64,000 nucleotides of DNA from Oegoconia quadripuncta (GCA_949316235.1 OX438743.1:21883771-21947770); one strand, 5' to 3'. Counted from the first letter of the stretch, positions 21,501-32,225 are shown. The notes: generated from the sequence alone by a model not told the origin. Made by a program: numbers and translations.

Positions 21501-23912
21501 TGTTCAATATCCAGCAATCGCGGCCATCTTTTATCTTACACATTCTGTTGATAAGATATTGTGGAGTGATGAATGAATGTCGAACCAAATTGTTGCTTCA
21601 TAATATCTTCCATTTGCCAATATTCTCACACAAATAATTTACGTTATTTAATTTACGGGTCTCTAACCTGTCGTTCTAACTACTGTGACTACCTATTCCT
21701 GACTAGACCTACCTCACGAACTACACATATCATGTACACGAACACTAAACACGACATTCTCATCTTTGATTAAACTTCTTCTTCTTTTCGTGTCGAGGCA
21801 AGTTTCAAATTTTATTGGACCAGAACTTAGCCACTCTAACAGCACTGTCTGTGGCGTTAAGGAGGTCGTCAAAGGTGCAGCTGTCAGGACACGCGGGGCA
21901 GGACAATACGTGAGCCATTGTCTGTGGGGAGACTCCGCACTCGCATCGATCACTCCCGCCATCGGAGAAGCCCCACCTGCACAGATTATCTTTGCTGCGG
22001 CCAACCTGAGTTCGAAGCCGATTTAAGGATTTCCAGGTTGGCCATGGCAAATCGTGTCCAGGAGGAAGGCTGCAGCGAGATTTGATTTGATTAAACTAAG
22101 GCCCGTATTAATAAACCATTCTCAAAATTGAGAACAGTCTTGTAACCGGTTTCAAGTAGACGTGTTAATATAAATATAAACCTAACTTGAGATCTGAAAA
22201 TTACGTGCATACTCAAGTAGTACTCACTTGACACATGAATACACGAAACTTAAGACTATCAATTCGCCGCTGAGGCGAATACTTGAGAAGTGATCTCAGC
22301 TGAGTAGACCTCAAGATTGGTTTATAAATTAGCACGGAGCTTGAGATAGCATCAACTTCTTAAGAAGCATCTAGGGTGATACAGCCTCAAGACTTGTATT
22401 GAGATTGGTTTTTATTAATACGAGCCTAAGATTCATTTAGTAACCTGCTGATTCCCATAACCATAGTATTTACTAGCTTGGGAATCGGCATTTTTAAATT
22501 TGCATCATTTACTGATAGCCAAACTCAGTTATAAGAATGCTGTTTTTTTTTTATGCACAACGGGTTGATACTCGATCTCAATCACACCTGATGTTAAGTG
22601 AAGGTTAGGTCGAAGGTGGAAGCGTACTGACCCGGAAACCCCAACACATTTGGGGGACTGGCTATCTTATCTCTGACAACCGGAACACAACAATGCTATT
22701 AACCATTGCTGCTTGGAGGCAGATTTAGCTAAGATGGTAAAAGCTAGCCAGGCGGACATTTAAAATGCCCTACCACCAACCAAACCGAGTACTCAAACAT
22801 GTACCCCGCTGGGGATCGAACCCGCGACCTCCGAAACGTAAACCCAATGTGGTTTATATTGAGCCACGGAGGCGGTTATATGTAAAATACCTTTCTACAT
22901 AAAGAACTGAACTAGGTTGTAGCTGAAAACCAGCGTTTCGCTCTTTGAGTCATGTGCCACACTGAGTTATGATTACCCATTTGTGCTATTGCGGCACACA
23001 CTCGCTCTTTGTATTTTCTATTATTTACTTTTATTTGTAGATATGTATATTTCTTTGTAATTTAAAATTTGTGGAGTTGCTTTATCTATCATAATTGACT
23101 CGCCAGTGGATTAGTTCTATCCGTACCACAGATTTGAACTTAATTCGGGGTCTAACTGCGGGCAGGTCGATTTGACAATAAGCCTTATTGTTATTGTTAC
23201 TTCTAGGTTACACAATAAAATTATTTTTATTCTTTATTTATTTATTCTCAGTCGTAAAAAAGGGCTCATTGGGACCTTGGTTCTTAGCACAGTTGTCTGT
23301 AATCTGTAACTATGTTATAGCCGTAGCTATCTACGATATGGTATTCTTAGTATTGGCAATCTGTAAAGGTTATATTTGTGTTTGATATTTTCAAACAAGT
23401 CTTTATCTTCGATTGACAAAGGACATGTAAACTGAGCTCGTTAGTTAATCACCTTTGTTTACCTTGTCAGCGATTACCTTTAAAACAATGTGACATAGAT
23501 GGCTATTAATACTTTCAGAATTTTATTAGACGTTATAATTGTATTTTTTTTAATCTTTGTAAGTGATATCTTAACATGTTCAATACAACTACTACTACAA
23601 TATAATAAACATAATCTATTCTTACCGAAATTGCACCTGATCAGCTACAAACACATAATTCAAGGAATACATAGCTGCGAACAAGTTCGGCACACATAAC
23701 ATTAGCATCACATATTTTTGGTACAATCTGAAATGTCCAATTTGAGCAAGCGCTGCTTCTAGAGCGTCTCCTGCTTCTTTATCTTCATCCCTATTTGCAA
23801 TGTTCCTTCTATTTCTTTTGCCTTCGTCATCATGTGCAGCAGGATCGGGGTTGACGTTGCTGTGGTTAGTAAGAACGCGAGTGTCCGCGGCGTGAGATCT
23901 TGTCTCTACCAT
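12549..23912 (-). CDS. SLC22-family organic ion transporter, complete, eight coding exons, 577 aa
   Basis: Coding exons in transcript order: 23626-23912, 18666-18873, 17037-17137, 16293-16447, 15213-15472, 14481-14829, 13808-13989, 12549-12740. All have GT/AG borders and phases agree, giving 1734 nt and 577 residues, close to the usual 550 or so. Residues 1-66 are polar; span 1 is about 67-89. A large outer loop (90-165) has cysteines 97, 102, 125, 138 and 151 and an N-E-T site at 112, as in organic cation/anion transporters. The major-facilitator loop motif GYVSDAWGRR is at 194-203, DESPRWL at 310-316, ERFGRKR at 428-434 and TAELFPT at 481-487. PET near 538 starts the cytosolic tail. Such proteins sit in the plasma membrane and move organic ions or carnitine-like solutes; the substrate cannot be told. 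Introns carry SINEs, LINEs, a MITE and a mariner. Confidence 0.92.
12982..13290 (+). mobile_element. SINE A, copy lacking the B box, SLC22 intron 7
   Basis: Starts gcctccgtggctcaatgtaa (A-box region), but the stretch with ggttcgatcccc is missing: the text jumps from ggaggt to acgtgttt. The body and A tail are intact. Confidence 0.85.
14098..14440 (-). mobile_element. RTE-like LINE fragment in SLC22 intron 6
   Basis: Has catcatcattatacta, ggacgtccactgttgag, agaggcctgcatc and ttactaatctgttggggtgt, the common moth LINE C-terminal region read backwards. Confidence 0.6.
15589..15722 (-). mobile_element. RTE-like LINE fragment in SLC22 intron 4
   Basis: catgtccactgctgaacat, ggaagcggcctgcgac and gtccaccttgtgaatggac match the family at 14098. 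A SINE A copy begins 20 bp later. Confidence 0.6.
15744..16076 (+). mobile_element. SINE A, full length, SLC22 intron 4
   Basis: tRNA-like head with A box (gtggctccatgt) and B box (ggttcgaccccc), a body ending aacatcaggtgtgattgagg, then an A tail. About 330 bp. Confidence 0.85.
17314..18599 (-). mobile_element. Mariner (cecropia-like) element, 1286 bp, in SLC22 intron 2
   Basis: The left end reads TTAGGTTACCTATGAAATTG; the right end, reverse-complemented, reads ATAGGTATTTACCTATGAAA. TA dinucleotides flank both sides (17312-17313 and 18600-18601), the usual Tc1/mariner target duplication. Length of 1.29 kb is normal for the family. The ends resemble those I recall for the cecropia subfamily. 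It lies between SLC22 exons 3 and 2 in the same orientation as the gene. Confidence 0.9.
17388..18406 (-). pseudogene. Mariner transposase with one frameshift
   Basis: The frame opens [17 protein letters not shown] with a helix-turn-helix N-terminal domain, then [13 protein letters not shown] (first aspartate), [10 protein letters not shown] (second) and [13 protein letters not shown] (third). Exactly 34 residues lie between the last two aspartates, the mariner DD34D signature. After LLAGK the frame changes: the family's KFNTRESV and [14 protein letters not shown] stretches are read only in a neighbouring frame, ending at 17388-17390. The break falls at a run of six T on the plus strand (17529-17534), where seven would keep frame. 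As it stands the open frame runs on to 17309 with an unrelated tail. Undamaged length would be about 339 residues, as expected. The catalytic triad is intact, the C-terminus is not; a one-base sequencing error is possible. Confidence 0.85.
18906..19200 (-). mobile_element. LINE C-terminal fragment in SLC22 intron 1
   Basis: Minus frame 19004-19186 reads [17 protein letters not shown] and [12 protein letters not shown]. The plus-strand fragment at 41255-41560 translates to a like stretch. The 3' side carries attctttattgtaca, a block also seen in other LINE 3' UTRs here. Clade not resolved. Confidence 0.55.
19546..19887 (+). mobile_element. PIF/Harbinger-like MITE nested in a LINE
   Basis: Same ends; flanked by TAA (19543-19545) and TAT. 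Undisturbed LINE copies read cactaagtcatt at this point, so the element entered at a TAA, whose right copy has since changed. Confidence 0.85.
20091..20305 (+). repeat. Dispersed repeat, copy of 10505
   Basis: tgctgtgtggtttcggcac, cacgtttcaacggcg, ataaggtgaaccgtgg and gagcccatttgggata. The first block also occurs at 231-247. Confidence 0.5.
20336..20625 (-). mobile_element. 3' end of the LINE family seen at 59309-60985
   Basis: Reverse complement reads in order the pieces seen at 60700-60985: the repeated tail, gacattatgt, gggaaacaggcgtgac, the codons for [10 protein letters not shown] and RGRPRRTY, and the stretch near ggacatgtggagaggatg. 5'-truncated. Confidence 0.75.
21157..21486 (-). mobile_element. 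SINE A, full length, SLC22 intron 1
   Basis: T run, then caatcacacctgatgttaag, ending with gatcgaatcc and gagccacgga. Reverse orientation. Confidence 0.85.
21778..22086 (-). mobile_element. LINE C-terminal cysteine-rich fragment in SLC22 intron 1
   Basis: Minus frame reads [19 protein letters not shown], then CECG and HVLSCPACP, and ends FWSNKI. The Cys-His arrangement after an RTxxGR motif is typical of the C-terminus of jockey-like LINEs. A Harbinger-like MITE follows at 22100. Confidence 0.7.
22100..22426 (+). mobile_element. PIF/Harbinger-like MITE
   Basis: Same ends (right one has cgagcc); TAA on both sides (22097-22099, 22427-22429). Confidence 0.8.
22543..22876 (-). mobile_element. 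SINE A, full length, SLC22 intron 1
   Basis: Same plan as 21157; head ends gagccacggaggcgg, B box intact (gatcgaaccc reversed). Confidence 0.85.
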
Positions 23913-24205
23913 ATCGCAGGTGACACTGGCAGTGTATGCAACGTCTTGTCATGTATAGCGCTGTTGACATATGTGTTCGACGTGATAAAGATTTCCCCAT
24001 TTCCAAGATTGTGTATAAAATGCCGAAAAAGGAGCAATTGTCTGATCGTATAAGTTTTTATGATTAACTGACCACAATCTCACTTGAGGGAAAGTGACGA
24101 TGTGGTCGAAAATGAAGCACGCGATCCCAATGGCTGCCTCTTCACCCTGCTCTTGAAGATCCCGGTGTTCAGGAAACTGGTAAGGCTGTACGCATTATGA
24201 ATGAC

Positions 24206-24440
24206 TAGCTTTTCGCTCGCGGTTTCGTCTGCGTGGAATAACTTTATGGCGGATATGTGTAATTTGTTTATCCAGCGGGAAGTAGTCACTTTATCGAGAT
24301 AAAAAATATTCTATGTTGTAATTCAGGGTATGTTTTACTTATATACCAGATTTCATCCAAATCCATTGAGCAACAGCAGCAATTGAGCAACGAACAAATA
24401 AACAAAGACCCAAACATTCGCATTTATAATATTAAGTTAG
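24206..24440. repeat. Dispersed repeat beginning ctagctttt (Helitron-like end?)
   Basis: actagcttttcgctcgcgg, ataactttat, ttatcgagataaaaaatat, ccagatttcatccaaatcc and gcatttataatatta occur in this order here and at 48293 and 49217. Read backwards it ends in GC-rich sequence and CTAGT, which fits a Helitron 3' end. Confidence 0.45.
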
Positions 24441-24594
24441 AGGAGTCGAAAAGAGTTCGGTATATTAACTACATACGTATGGGATAAGTAGTCCGAAGAT
24501 GAAATGGTGATGGTGGAATAAGATTATATAATTCCAACGCACACTCACCGAAATTAATGAAAATTTTAAAATGAATTACTCTCACTATGGGCCT

Positions 24595-24900
24595 CATAAG
24601 AAATCTCAAAGTCATGCAACGAGCTATGGAGTGGACGATGTTCGGCGTTTCACTACGTGATCGAATCAGGAATGAAGTAATGAAGGAACGAAGCTTACTA
24701 ACATAGTCCAGAGGACTAGCAAGTTGAAGTGGCAGCGGACAACTGATGGCCGGTGGGTTATTGAAGTTCTCGAACTCAGAAGGTGGGACGAGTTGATATA
24801 GTTCGCGGGAATTCGCTGGTGTTCAGTATAGAATCTCGCCTGACTTGTTGGCACAACTATGTAAAGACTGGGGCCATCTACCGCGAACCCACCTTTAATC
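24595..24900 (+). mobile_element. RTE-like LINE fragment, decayed
   Basis: Frames give LKVMQRAMEWTMFGVSLRDRI and NEVMKERS, then pieces like KLKWQ and TDGRW; a decayed relative of 33755. Confidence 0.6.
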
Positions 24901-25019
24901 AATCAATTCACTTCAAGTGTACCTTTCTCACGGGTTCCAGGACAATCCGATAGGTGGCGTGAATCTAAATGTATATATACTGCGGCCAGTTTTTCCCTCT
25001 TGTGATCGGACAACACTCC

Positions 25020-25170
25020 AATAAAATCCTCGATCACCACGCAGCCTGCAGTTTATCTTCTCCCAACAGCTGGATGCAAGCCGCTTCCACTGGTCGCTTT
25101 GGAATTCTATGGAGAATGTTCAGCAGTGGACGTCTTCTGGCTAATATGATGATGATGAAGATATCCTAAC
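25020..25170 (+). mobile_element. RTE-like LINE 3' end
   Basis: ccactggtcgctttgg, tcagcagtggacgtcttc and atatgatgatgatgaag form the usual 3' end of the family. Confidence 0.6.
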
Positions 25171-25256
25171 ATTAAAGTCATGATTGAAGTCTAATTAAAG
25201 CTCTATATGTTATATCAGCGGAATCCCATTAACATTATAAATGCGAGCGTTTAGTA

Positions 25257-25638
25257 TTAGGTCCTTACCTATGAAATTGGCGTTTTGTATGAAGAATTTC
25301 ATTAAGACTGTTTTCTCCATACAAACATTTTTGATTTTTTTTTGGGAATGGCAAATCCAAATTTAGCTAAACTTTGTGTGTATTATCGGATAACATTAAG
25401 TTAAGTATAGGCAGCGTTAATGTTTAAAAGTAACCGCTTTATAAAAGTTTCAGCGAATCTAAGAAATGATTGTGGGAAGCACATGAAAAGAGCTCTGTTC
25501 ATTTTTTTTTATTATGTGATTTAGCCCAGAAATAAAAAAATATTTCATGTGAAACCTTGAAATAATATTCCATTTTCCAAATAAAAAACAAATTTGGATA
25601 TAGCTTTGAAAATCGCAGGAATTGGTACATATGATTAA
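25257..25638 (+). mobile_element. Mariner-ended MITE, right end missing
   Basis: Left end ttaggtccttacctatgaa after TA; no transposase. The copy stops at about 25638, before the right terminal repeat. Confidence 0.75.
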
Positions 25639-26228
25639 GGCGCTGAATAGAGCCAATGACCTTGAGCAATGGATACGCCCACTTAATGTTCGATAAAGCA
25701 GCGCTGCGTCTGCGACACGGTCAATATGCGTACCGTCAGACGAGTCGACCTTACGGGAAACCTTCTTGCGAACTGAACTTTGAGTTAGAGCTCTCCTAAA
25801 TGCAACAGGTGGCGCTGTTCGCGAAATAAAAAACAACACAAAATAATAATATAACAAGGATGATTTATTGAAATATAAATGTATAGGTATTCATAGAATG
25901 TTTTCAAAAATAAGTTTGGGACCACAATGTTTCAGACACGGCGAAATAAATAAATAAAAAGTGTTATTTTTAAACGACTTCAAAAAAGGAGTATGTACAC
26001 CGATATCTTCGAGATTTGGCGGTTGATTCACATGGTTCTTTTTGTAAATGAAAGGGGATACCGTCGAGTTGGTCCCATTGTAATTTCAGCGCAATCGGTC
26101 CAGTAGTTTTTGTGTAATCATGGTAAATATCAGAATGGCATTACATATTTAGACGATTGCGTAGTTTTTACACAGGGAAACTAAGTAGATACAGTTAGGG
26201 TTTGTATGGAAAAAGTGTAGACTAGATC

Positions 26229-26708
26229 GGTGTGATTATCAGCAATAAATATGACAAATCGAAGATCATCAGGTCGAGCTGGTACACCCGAACTGCCCAT
26301 TTAACCTGTAGGAGCGAGAAGGTCGCCGTCGCACAAAAATTATCATGGAGATTAGCAACCACGGATAATACTAATAACTTTTTTTAACCGACTTCAAAAA
26401 AGGAGGAGGTTCTGTATTATTTATGTATGTACATCGATTAGTCCGAGATTTTTAAGCCGATTTACGTCGGTGTGATTATCAACAATAAATATGACAAATC
26501 GAAGATCATCAGGTCGAGCTGGTATACCCCAAGTGCCCACCTAACCTGTAGGAGCGAGAAGGTTCGCCATCGCACAAAAATTATCATGGAGATTAGCAAC
26601 CACGGATAAATACTAATAACTTTTTTTAACCAACTTCAAAAAAGGAGGAGGTTCTGTAATCTTTATGTATGTACATCGATTAGTCCGACATTTTTAGGCC
26701 GATTTACG
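26229..26708 (+). repeat. Direct duplication, 240 bp unit
   Basis: ggtgtgattatc starts at 26229 and 26469. Both copies run through gaagatcatcaggtcgagc, accacggataa, cgacttcaaaaaaggagg and atcgattagtccga. Copies are about 95 percent alike by eye. Confidence 0.85.
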
Positions 26709-26997
26709 TGATTATAAGGCCGTGCCTGCGCTCACGCTGCTCAGCGGACTCCTCGGCAAGCCGATCGTGTATAAAACCGAGTCTATGCTCGTTCTGTTCT
26801 GGAGTTTCCTGGCGAATACGTGATTTAACGTAATCTTTCATAGCTACTAGACGTACTCGGCGAGCTTCGGGCGTCTCCTGGGAACGCGAAATTGCGTTCC
26901 GTGAGGCATTTTTTTCAAGCCGTAGTACCCTTTCAGTTTCGGTTTCTTTTGACCGACAGTTCTTTAAACGAGCAGCACCTTTCGTAAGCCTGCCCAT
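26704..26997 (-). pseudogene. ORF fragment with charged QETPE-type repeats
   Basis: From an ATG at 26997 the frame reads GRLTKGAARLKNCRSKE, then three repeats around RSQETPEARRVRL, RQETPEQNEHRL and ESAEQRERR. Such repeats precede the helicase region in PIF1-like proteins of insect Helitrons, as I recall. Nothing else of such a protein is present. It ends inside the 240 bp duplication. Confidence 0.4.
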
Positions 26998-27246
26998 ATT
27001 GGTCAATTAATATATTTTATTATTTTGTAATGTCTGACCAGACACTAAAAAGAATTAAATAAAAAAGGATTTAAAAAAAACGACTTCAAAAAACCCGGAA
27101 AAAATAATTTAATTAAACTACTGCAATATTAATAACTGAAAAGTATGAAATAAAAAACCAGAGCAGAATGTTCTTTAGAGATAAATATACACTATTATAT
27201 ATAATGAGAATACAATACAATTTATATGCTATACAATAATAGTTAG

Positions 27247-27391
27247 GTATAATGATCATTGAGTTCGTGGGGCACCCATTTGTCAAGCTTTTTTACCTTG
27301 CCAATTTGACGCAAATTGACCAATATTGTTTTGACGCTAACGTCGAAAGCTGCTGCTAATTCAGCCGTAAATTGTGTATCATCAGCTTTTT
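27247..27391 (-). mobile_element. Orphan internal fragment of the mariner transposase gene
   Basis: About 140 bp match the plus-strand sequence of the full mariner at 18045-18175 (for example gcacccatttgtcaagc and acgctaacgtcgaaagc). No terminal repeats are present. It abuts a MULE-like coding fragment at about 27391. Confidence 0.85.
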
Positions 27392-27808
27392 GGAATAGCA
27401 TCCATCAGCAATCACATCAATTATCGGTATACCGTTTTTCCTAAGGCTTCCTTCTGCTATCGCAAAATTTCTTTCTTTTTCCCCTGCTTTCTTCATAGTT
27501 TCTTGAGCAACCCTTTGCCAATTTCTGGACAGAACGTCATGTTGGGTTTGGTATTTTTTATTTGAAATAAGAGGTAGATTTATTGCCGTAGAAAACTCTT
27601 TCAAATGTGAATGACCACCACCAATAGATATTATGCCTGCTATGGCACAACTATTGACATCTAAGTAATCATCCTCCGGATAATCATTTTCTATATGAAA
27701 CTTTAAATTGCACATTCTACACACGAAAGTAAATTTAGAGATGAGCCCATCTTGTTTTTCGTTTATTAAATCGATAGTATTCAGATTACAGCCAAGAGGT
27801 CCGTTCAA
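27392..27808 (-). pseudogene. Fragment of a Mutator-like transposase-domain protein
   Basis: The frame has CRMCNLKF, a short acidic stretch, NSCAIAGIISIGGGHSHL, TQHDVLSRNW and VIADGCYSK. I recall these motifs from insect proteins with a Mutator-like transposase domain. There is no ATG at the start of the open frame, and upstream remnants (27810-28060) are broken by stops. At its C-terminal end it runs directly into the mariner fragment, so the last ten or so codons are translated from mariner DNA in a foreign frame. Confidence 0.6.
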
Positions 27809-27839
27809 ATTTCTTGCAATTTTTTATAAAAATGCGAGT

Positions 27840-29790
27840 TGGCTACAAACCGCCGACAGATGCAGATTTCTTATTCCGTATTCTGATCACTTGTAATCTG
27901 ATAAGTCTGAAACAGAAAACTTTCGTTATTATTTTATTAGTTAATATTATATTTACCGACTACGGCCCATTATTATTATTATTTCGTCTTTGGCCTAAGT
28001 GTTTCTCAAAAAACAAGACAATAAGGCGGTCATCACGAACAAAATACTTTTTAGTCATATTTTCCGTAGTCAGGAATTAGTTTTTGTCTTTTATTTCATA
28101 TATTATATAGCGCATTTGACGTTAGTTTGACATTTAGTTGACCATTCAGGTTACTAAGCCATTAGTTAGTACATACCTCTTCATCTTTTTTTTTTCTGAA
28201 CACCTTGTGCCTCAATGTCGTACCTGTCATTAAAAGATAATATTATTGAAACACTTCAGGAAAACTTTTTGAATAAAATCTGTTAACTTTAATGTTTTAT
28301 TTTTTATTTTTTTCGTAATAGGTACATCCTATACATACACTCTGCAACGTTTGTCGGGTTAATTTTGTTAGACCTTATATATTATGATGGCCGAATCTGT
28401 GATTTTCGTAAGTCTATGGTAATTCTCAATAGATTATTTTAGCGGTTGAAAGGAATTTATTTGTTTTTTTTTATATAATTTTTATTATATGTCCCATTGG
28501 CAATCATTTTATAAAAATCTCAAAGTTATGCTTTTGTTTTATGATGACCTTTACATATTTCTTTCGACAAGGTTTGTTTTTGGTCAAAAATAACAATATT
28601 GCCTATTATCTATTTCAGAAATCCTAGATACTGGTAAAAATAATAATTTTACTCACTCTTGCAAAACAAGTCCGGTTGATGACTCTTCAGGGCCCAAATG
28701 ATTTTTAGAACTGAAAATCAAAGAATTGTAGTACGTCAGCACCTAGGAATATGTAATGACGAAAAGTACACAGCCATGCACAAAAATGAAATTTTTGATA
28801 AATATCACTTAGACATGTAAAAAAAGATTACAGGATTTATTTAGACATACAATAAATAAAAGCAAATAAAATAAAAAAGACAAGAAAAGTACTGGGATCG
28901 ATCCAGCACGACGAAATTCAAGCGACAAGCCCAAGTCGACTGAGCCAAACGTCTTACATAACCGGTGACGAAAAAAGGTACCTATACATCCCGTATCAGT
29001 AGACGCAACTACAAAATAGTGAAAACATAATTATGGTTGCGTTTTATAAATTTGGTGTTTCATGTACATACTTAATTAATTAAAAAGAGATATAATATTT
29101 TATTATACTTACTTTACAACCTCCATCATGTGTTTCTGATTTCTTTTATATTGCCGTTTCTTCGGTTTTGTTTTTTTTTCGAGTCCATTTTCTATTATTA
29201 ACTTTACCAACTTATTTATTTACAACTGTGATTACCTACCTAATAAATAAAATTATTTACACACATACAAAATTTTACCCTAATTAAATAAACAAAACAA
29301 GAAAAAGAAAGTCCTGAATATGAATATGAAAAAAAGTTCGAATATTTGGGAGAGCGTCTCAGCGCACAACACAGGTCCATCCAGCAACGCGCCTAAGCGA
29401 TCACTGTCGCATTGAGTACGAGTAACAGAGAAAGCGTTACTTAGAATTATAGGGCGTAAGTGCAAATCACAAAATTAATTATTTCAATTAAAATAGACGC
29501 ATTATTGAAAATCTAAAACATGAATTTGTTTTAGTAACATATACGACACAATATTGTACAAAATATCATTTATGTTAGTGAATGCATATCTGAGAAAAAT
29601 AAGATTTCATGCATTTTTAGATGCTACTTTGCAATTAAATTCTATCGAGAGAAGATTGTGTAATTATGTTTTGAAAACATGAATCATGTCAGAAATATGA
29701 TCAATTTTACCTATAACTTTTTTTATAATGATACGAGCTATATGCTTTACAAAAAATGATAATCTTTCAACGCAATTGGCTGCTGTCAGC
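27840..29790. other. AT-rich intergenic DNA
   Basis: 27840-28060 may hold upstream remnants of the MULE-like gene. The rest has no recognisable gene apart from the tRNA-like block at 28893. Confidence 0.45.
28893..28980 (-). mobile_element. tRNA-like head of an unassigned SINE
   Basis: Reverse complement has tggctcagtcgacttggg (A-box like) and ggatcgatccc (B-box like) about 35 bp apart. It does not match SINE A or B outside the boxes. A decayed tRNA gene is the alternative. Confidence 0.4.
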
Positions 29791-29793
29791 CTC

Positions 29794-29836
29794 TTAACGA
29801 AGAAAAAAAACTCCATTTTCATAGGTAAAGACCCAA
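29794..29836 (+). mobile_element. Mariner-ended MITE, right end only
   Basis: aacgaagaaaaaaaactcc and tttcataggtaaagaccc match the right ends at 55125-55165. Confidence 0.6.
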
Positions 29837-29851
29837 TATATTACAACCACA

Positions 29852-30166
29852 TTAGTATTAATAAACCGTTCTCAAGATTGAGAATAGTTTTGTGACCGGT
29901 CTCAAGTAAACGTGTTGATTAATAAACCTTACTTGAGACCTGAAACGCACGTGTATACTCAAGCAGTGCTCACTTGAGACGTGCGCCGAGTTTCACGTAT
30001 TTATAATAAACGAAACTCAAGACTATCATTCATTCGTCCCTAAGGCGAATTCTTGAGAAGTGATCTCAGTTGAGTAGACCTCAAGATTGGTTTATAAATT
30101 AGCACGTAGCTTGAGATAGCGTCAACTGCTTAAGACGCATCTCAGATTGTTTTATTAATACGGGCC
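29852..30166 (+). mobile_element. PIF/Harbinger-like MITE, left end damaged
   Basis: Left end has lost ggccc but keeps gtattaataaaccg; right end intact (attaatacgggcc). Confidence 0.75.
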
Positions 30167-30176
30167 TAGGTGTGTA

Positions 30177-30200
30177 AAGAAAGAAAGAAAGAAAGAAAAA
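30177..30200 (+). repeat. (GAAA)n microsatellite
   Basis: Five gaaa-type units, 10 bp after a MITE end and at the tail of the LINE at 30200. Confidence 0.9.
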
Positions 30201-30760
30201 ATTCTTTATTGTACACAGCTTAAAAATATACACAGTGATATTATTTTAACCGGTGTACAAAGGCGGTCTTATCGCTTATAGCGATCTCTTCCAGACAACC
30301 ATGGCAAAGAAACTTAATATAATACACTACTACTGCGTAGCGTAAAGCAAACTGCAAAAGTAAAACATATCTAAATCCTTATACCATAATATATATAAAT
30401 GATAAATTTATATACCTAACATTCAAACAATAGTAATAATATATAATCATAATTATAAATACAGACTAATGGGCATAACTACATAAAATACTACAAAATA
30501 TATAAATATATACTTACATAAACAAAATAAATACCATTATAATGTTTTAACATCAAAGCGATAAGTAATGCTCTCTTAAACGCCGTTTAAACACCGCTAG
30601 CGACTCAGCGCAACGAATAATGCGAGGCAACTCATTCCACAATTGGACAGATTTTGCTGCATAGGAGTCATAAAAATAGCTGGTACGACAGCTGACAGGC
30701 TTTAACAAATTGTCGAATTTGGACCTTAAATTCACGTTATGATCTGATCCCAAAAATATG
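30200..30760 (-). mobile_element. LINE C-terminal fragment with 3' UTR (third family)
   Basis: Minus frame 30553-30753 reads SVQLWNELPRIIR and FKRRLREHYLSL, a typical LINE C-terminus. The 3' UTR holds the block agcgatctcttccag, shared with copies at 770, 47091 and 57630, and ends at a gaaa repeat. Confidence 0.75.
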
Positions 30761-30799
30761 TACTTTACTAACAGAAATGACTATGGGACCCTATACACC

Positions 30800-31055
30800 A
30801 AAAAATATCTTACTGCTATGGAGTGTCAAAAATAGCGACTAAGGGACTTTCCACCAAAAAACATCTACAGTTTTGCACGTTTCAACGGCGATTGGCTCAC
30901 CCCCTGTCACGTGTGCATTTCTGTATATTTCATAAGGTGAACTGTGGTTGTTGTTTCAATCATTAAACTTCTAATATTTGGAACATCCAACACACTATTG
31001 TTTGGGATATCTATGACCACCCATTTGGGATAATAGTCGTGGCGTTATGATGATC
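30800..31055 (+). repeat. Dispersed repeat, copy of 10505
   Basis: gcgactaagggactttcc, gcacgtttcaacggcgat, ataaggtgaactgtgg and ccacccatttgggataa. Confidence 0.5.
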
Positions 31056-31373
31056 TACGTTGAATATATTGCTCGTGATGTATAGTAGCTCCATTATAGA
31101 TAGATATACAACAGACAGTAGGACGAGGGTTACTCTACCAGTGTAAGCCGACTGCAGACGCTGGTGGAAAAGTGACCACAGCGAGACCAGCTTATACTGG
31201 AACTGTCAGTCGTCGTGCGGGCGCCTGAACCTACTAAATTATTTTATCTGTTCATACTGTCAGTATCGAACATTGCTCGTCATTTTGTGCCAGGCGTCTG
31301 TAAAACTGCCGCATAGGCGCTGGACATTGCATTGCAGATAACTACGGACGCCATCCCACCATGAAGGTATATA

Positions 31374-31770
31374 CAGAGTGATTTTGAATTCGTCCAAGTC
31401 AAAGCACATTTATTGTGAATCACAGGTATTATTGTATTGTATTGTATTGGTCTTACAAAATCCTTAGAGCGCTATGTTCCGCCGTAAAGGCATACAATAT
31501 GACAACATTTTAGCAATTACAATTTACAAAAATTAACTTAATTTACTAATACAATTCTTTATGTCAAATTCGTGTAATTCCCATTAAATGGTGACGTCAC
31601 TGTTGATGACAAACAACTTTCCATAGGCGAATTCGATTTCCTATACAAAGTAAACCATTCTGAAACCATCTTTATTATGGAAGTACAACAATTTTCGGCT
31701 GGTGACTCCACTCCTGATTAAAAACAACTATCCACAACCATAGCTGAATTCAGCCGAAAATTTACAATAC
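31374..31770. mobile_element. CAGGGTG fold-back split by a LINE tail
   Basis: Left end cagagtgattttgaattcg at 31374; the element resumes near 31555 with aaattcgtgtaattccc. The gap has attgtattgtattgtattgg and cgccgtaaaggcatac, a LINE-type 3' tail. Confidence 0.6.
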
Positions 31771-32225
31771 CATGTCTCATACATAACTAAGGATAGTCCT
31801 TACAGCCAGACATCAGTTCATAACGTGGCTGGAAAGGAACTTTTCTGACTTTATTAGTGCTGAAGACGCCATATAAATATCATTCAGCTATAAACCATTC
31901 CACCAAACGAGGTAAAGAACCGTCTAGTAAATACATTTAGATAATAAAAATCAGTTCCAATACTTTTTTTTTGTAGTTTTTGAATTCAATATTTTTTATG
32001 TAATATATGTGATGTATGCGGTGTTTACATATAATTGTTTGTATATTTAGCTAATAACTAATATACATAAGGCTTCATTACTTCTAAGCGATGTAACAAG
32101 CGTTTGTAAACCTAAATAATAAAATAAAAATAAAATACGATTCAGCCGTTTCAGTGCTCCTATTGACAGATTTTAATTTATATAATTTTCAAAGTAACGG
32201 TTTATTATTTTCGAAAGTTGGTTGG

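Noticed and set aside
25459..25857. 132-codon minus frame
   Set aside because: Half of it runs through a mariner-ended MITE; no motif was recognised in the rest.
27356..27808. 150-codon frame as a working gene
   Set aside because: No ATG at its start, upstream stops, and its end is translated from an unrelated mariner fragment.
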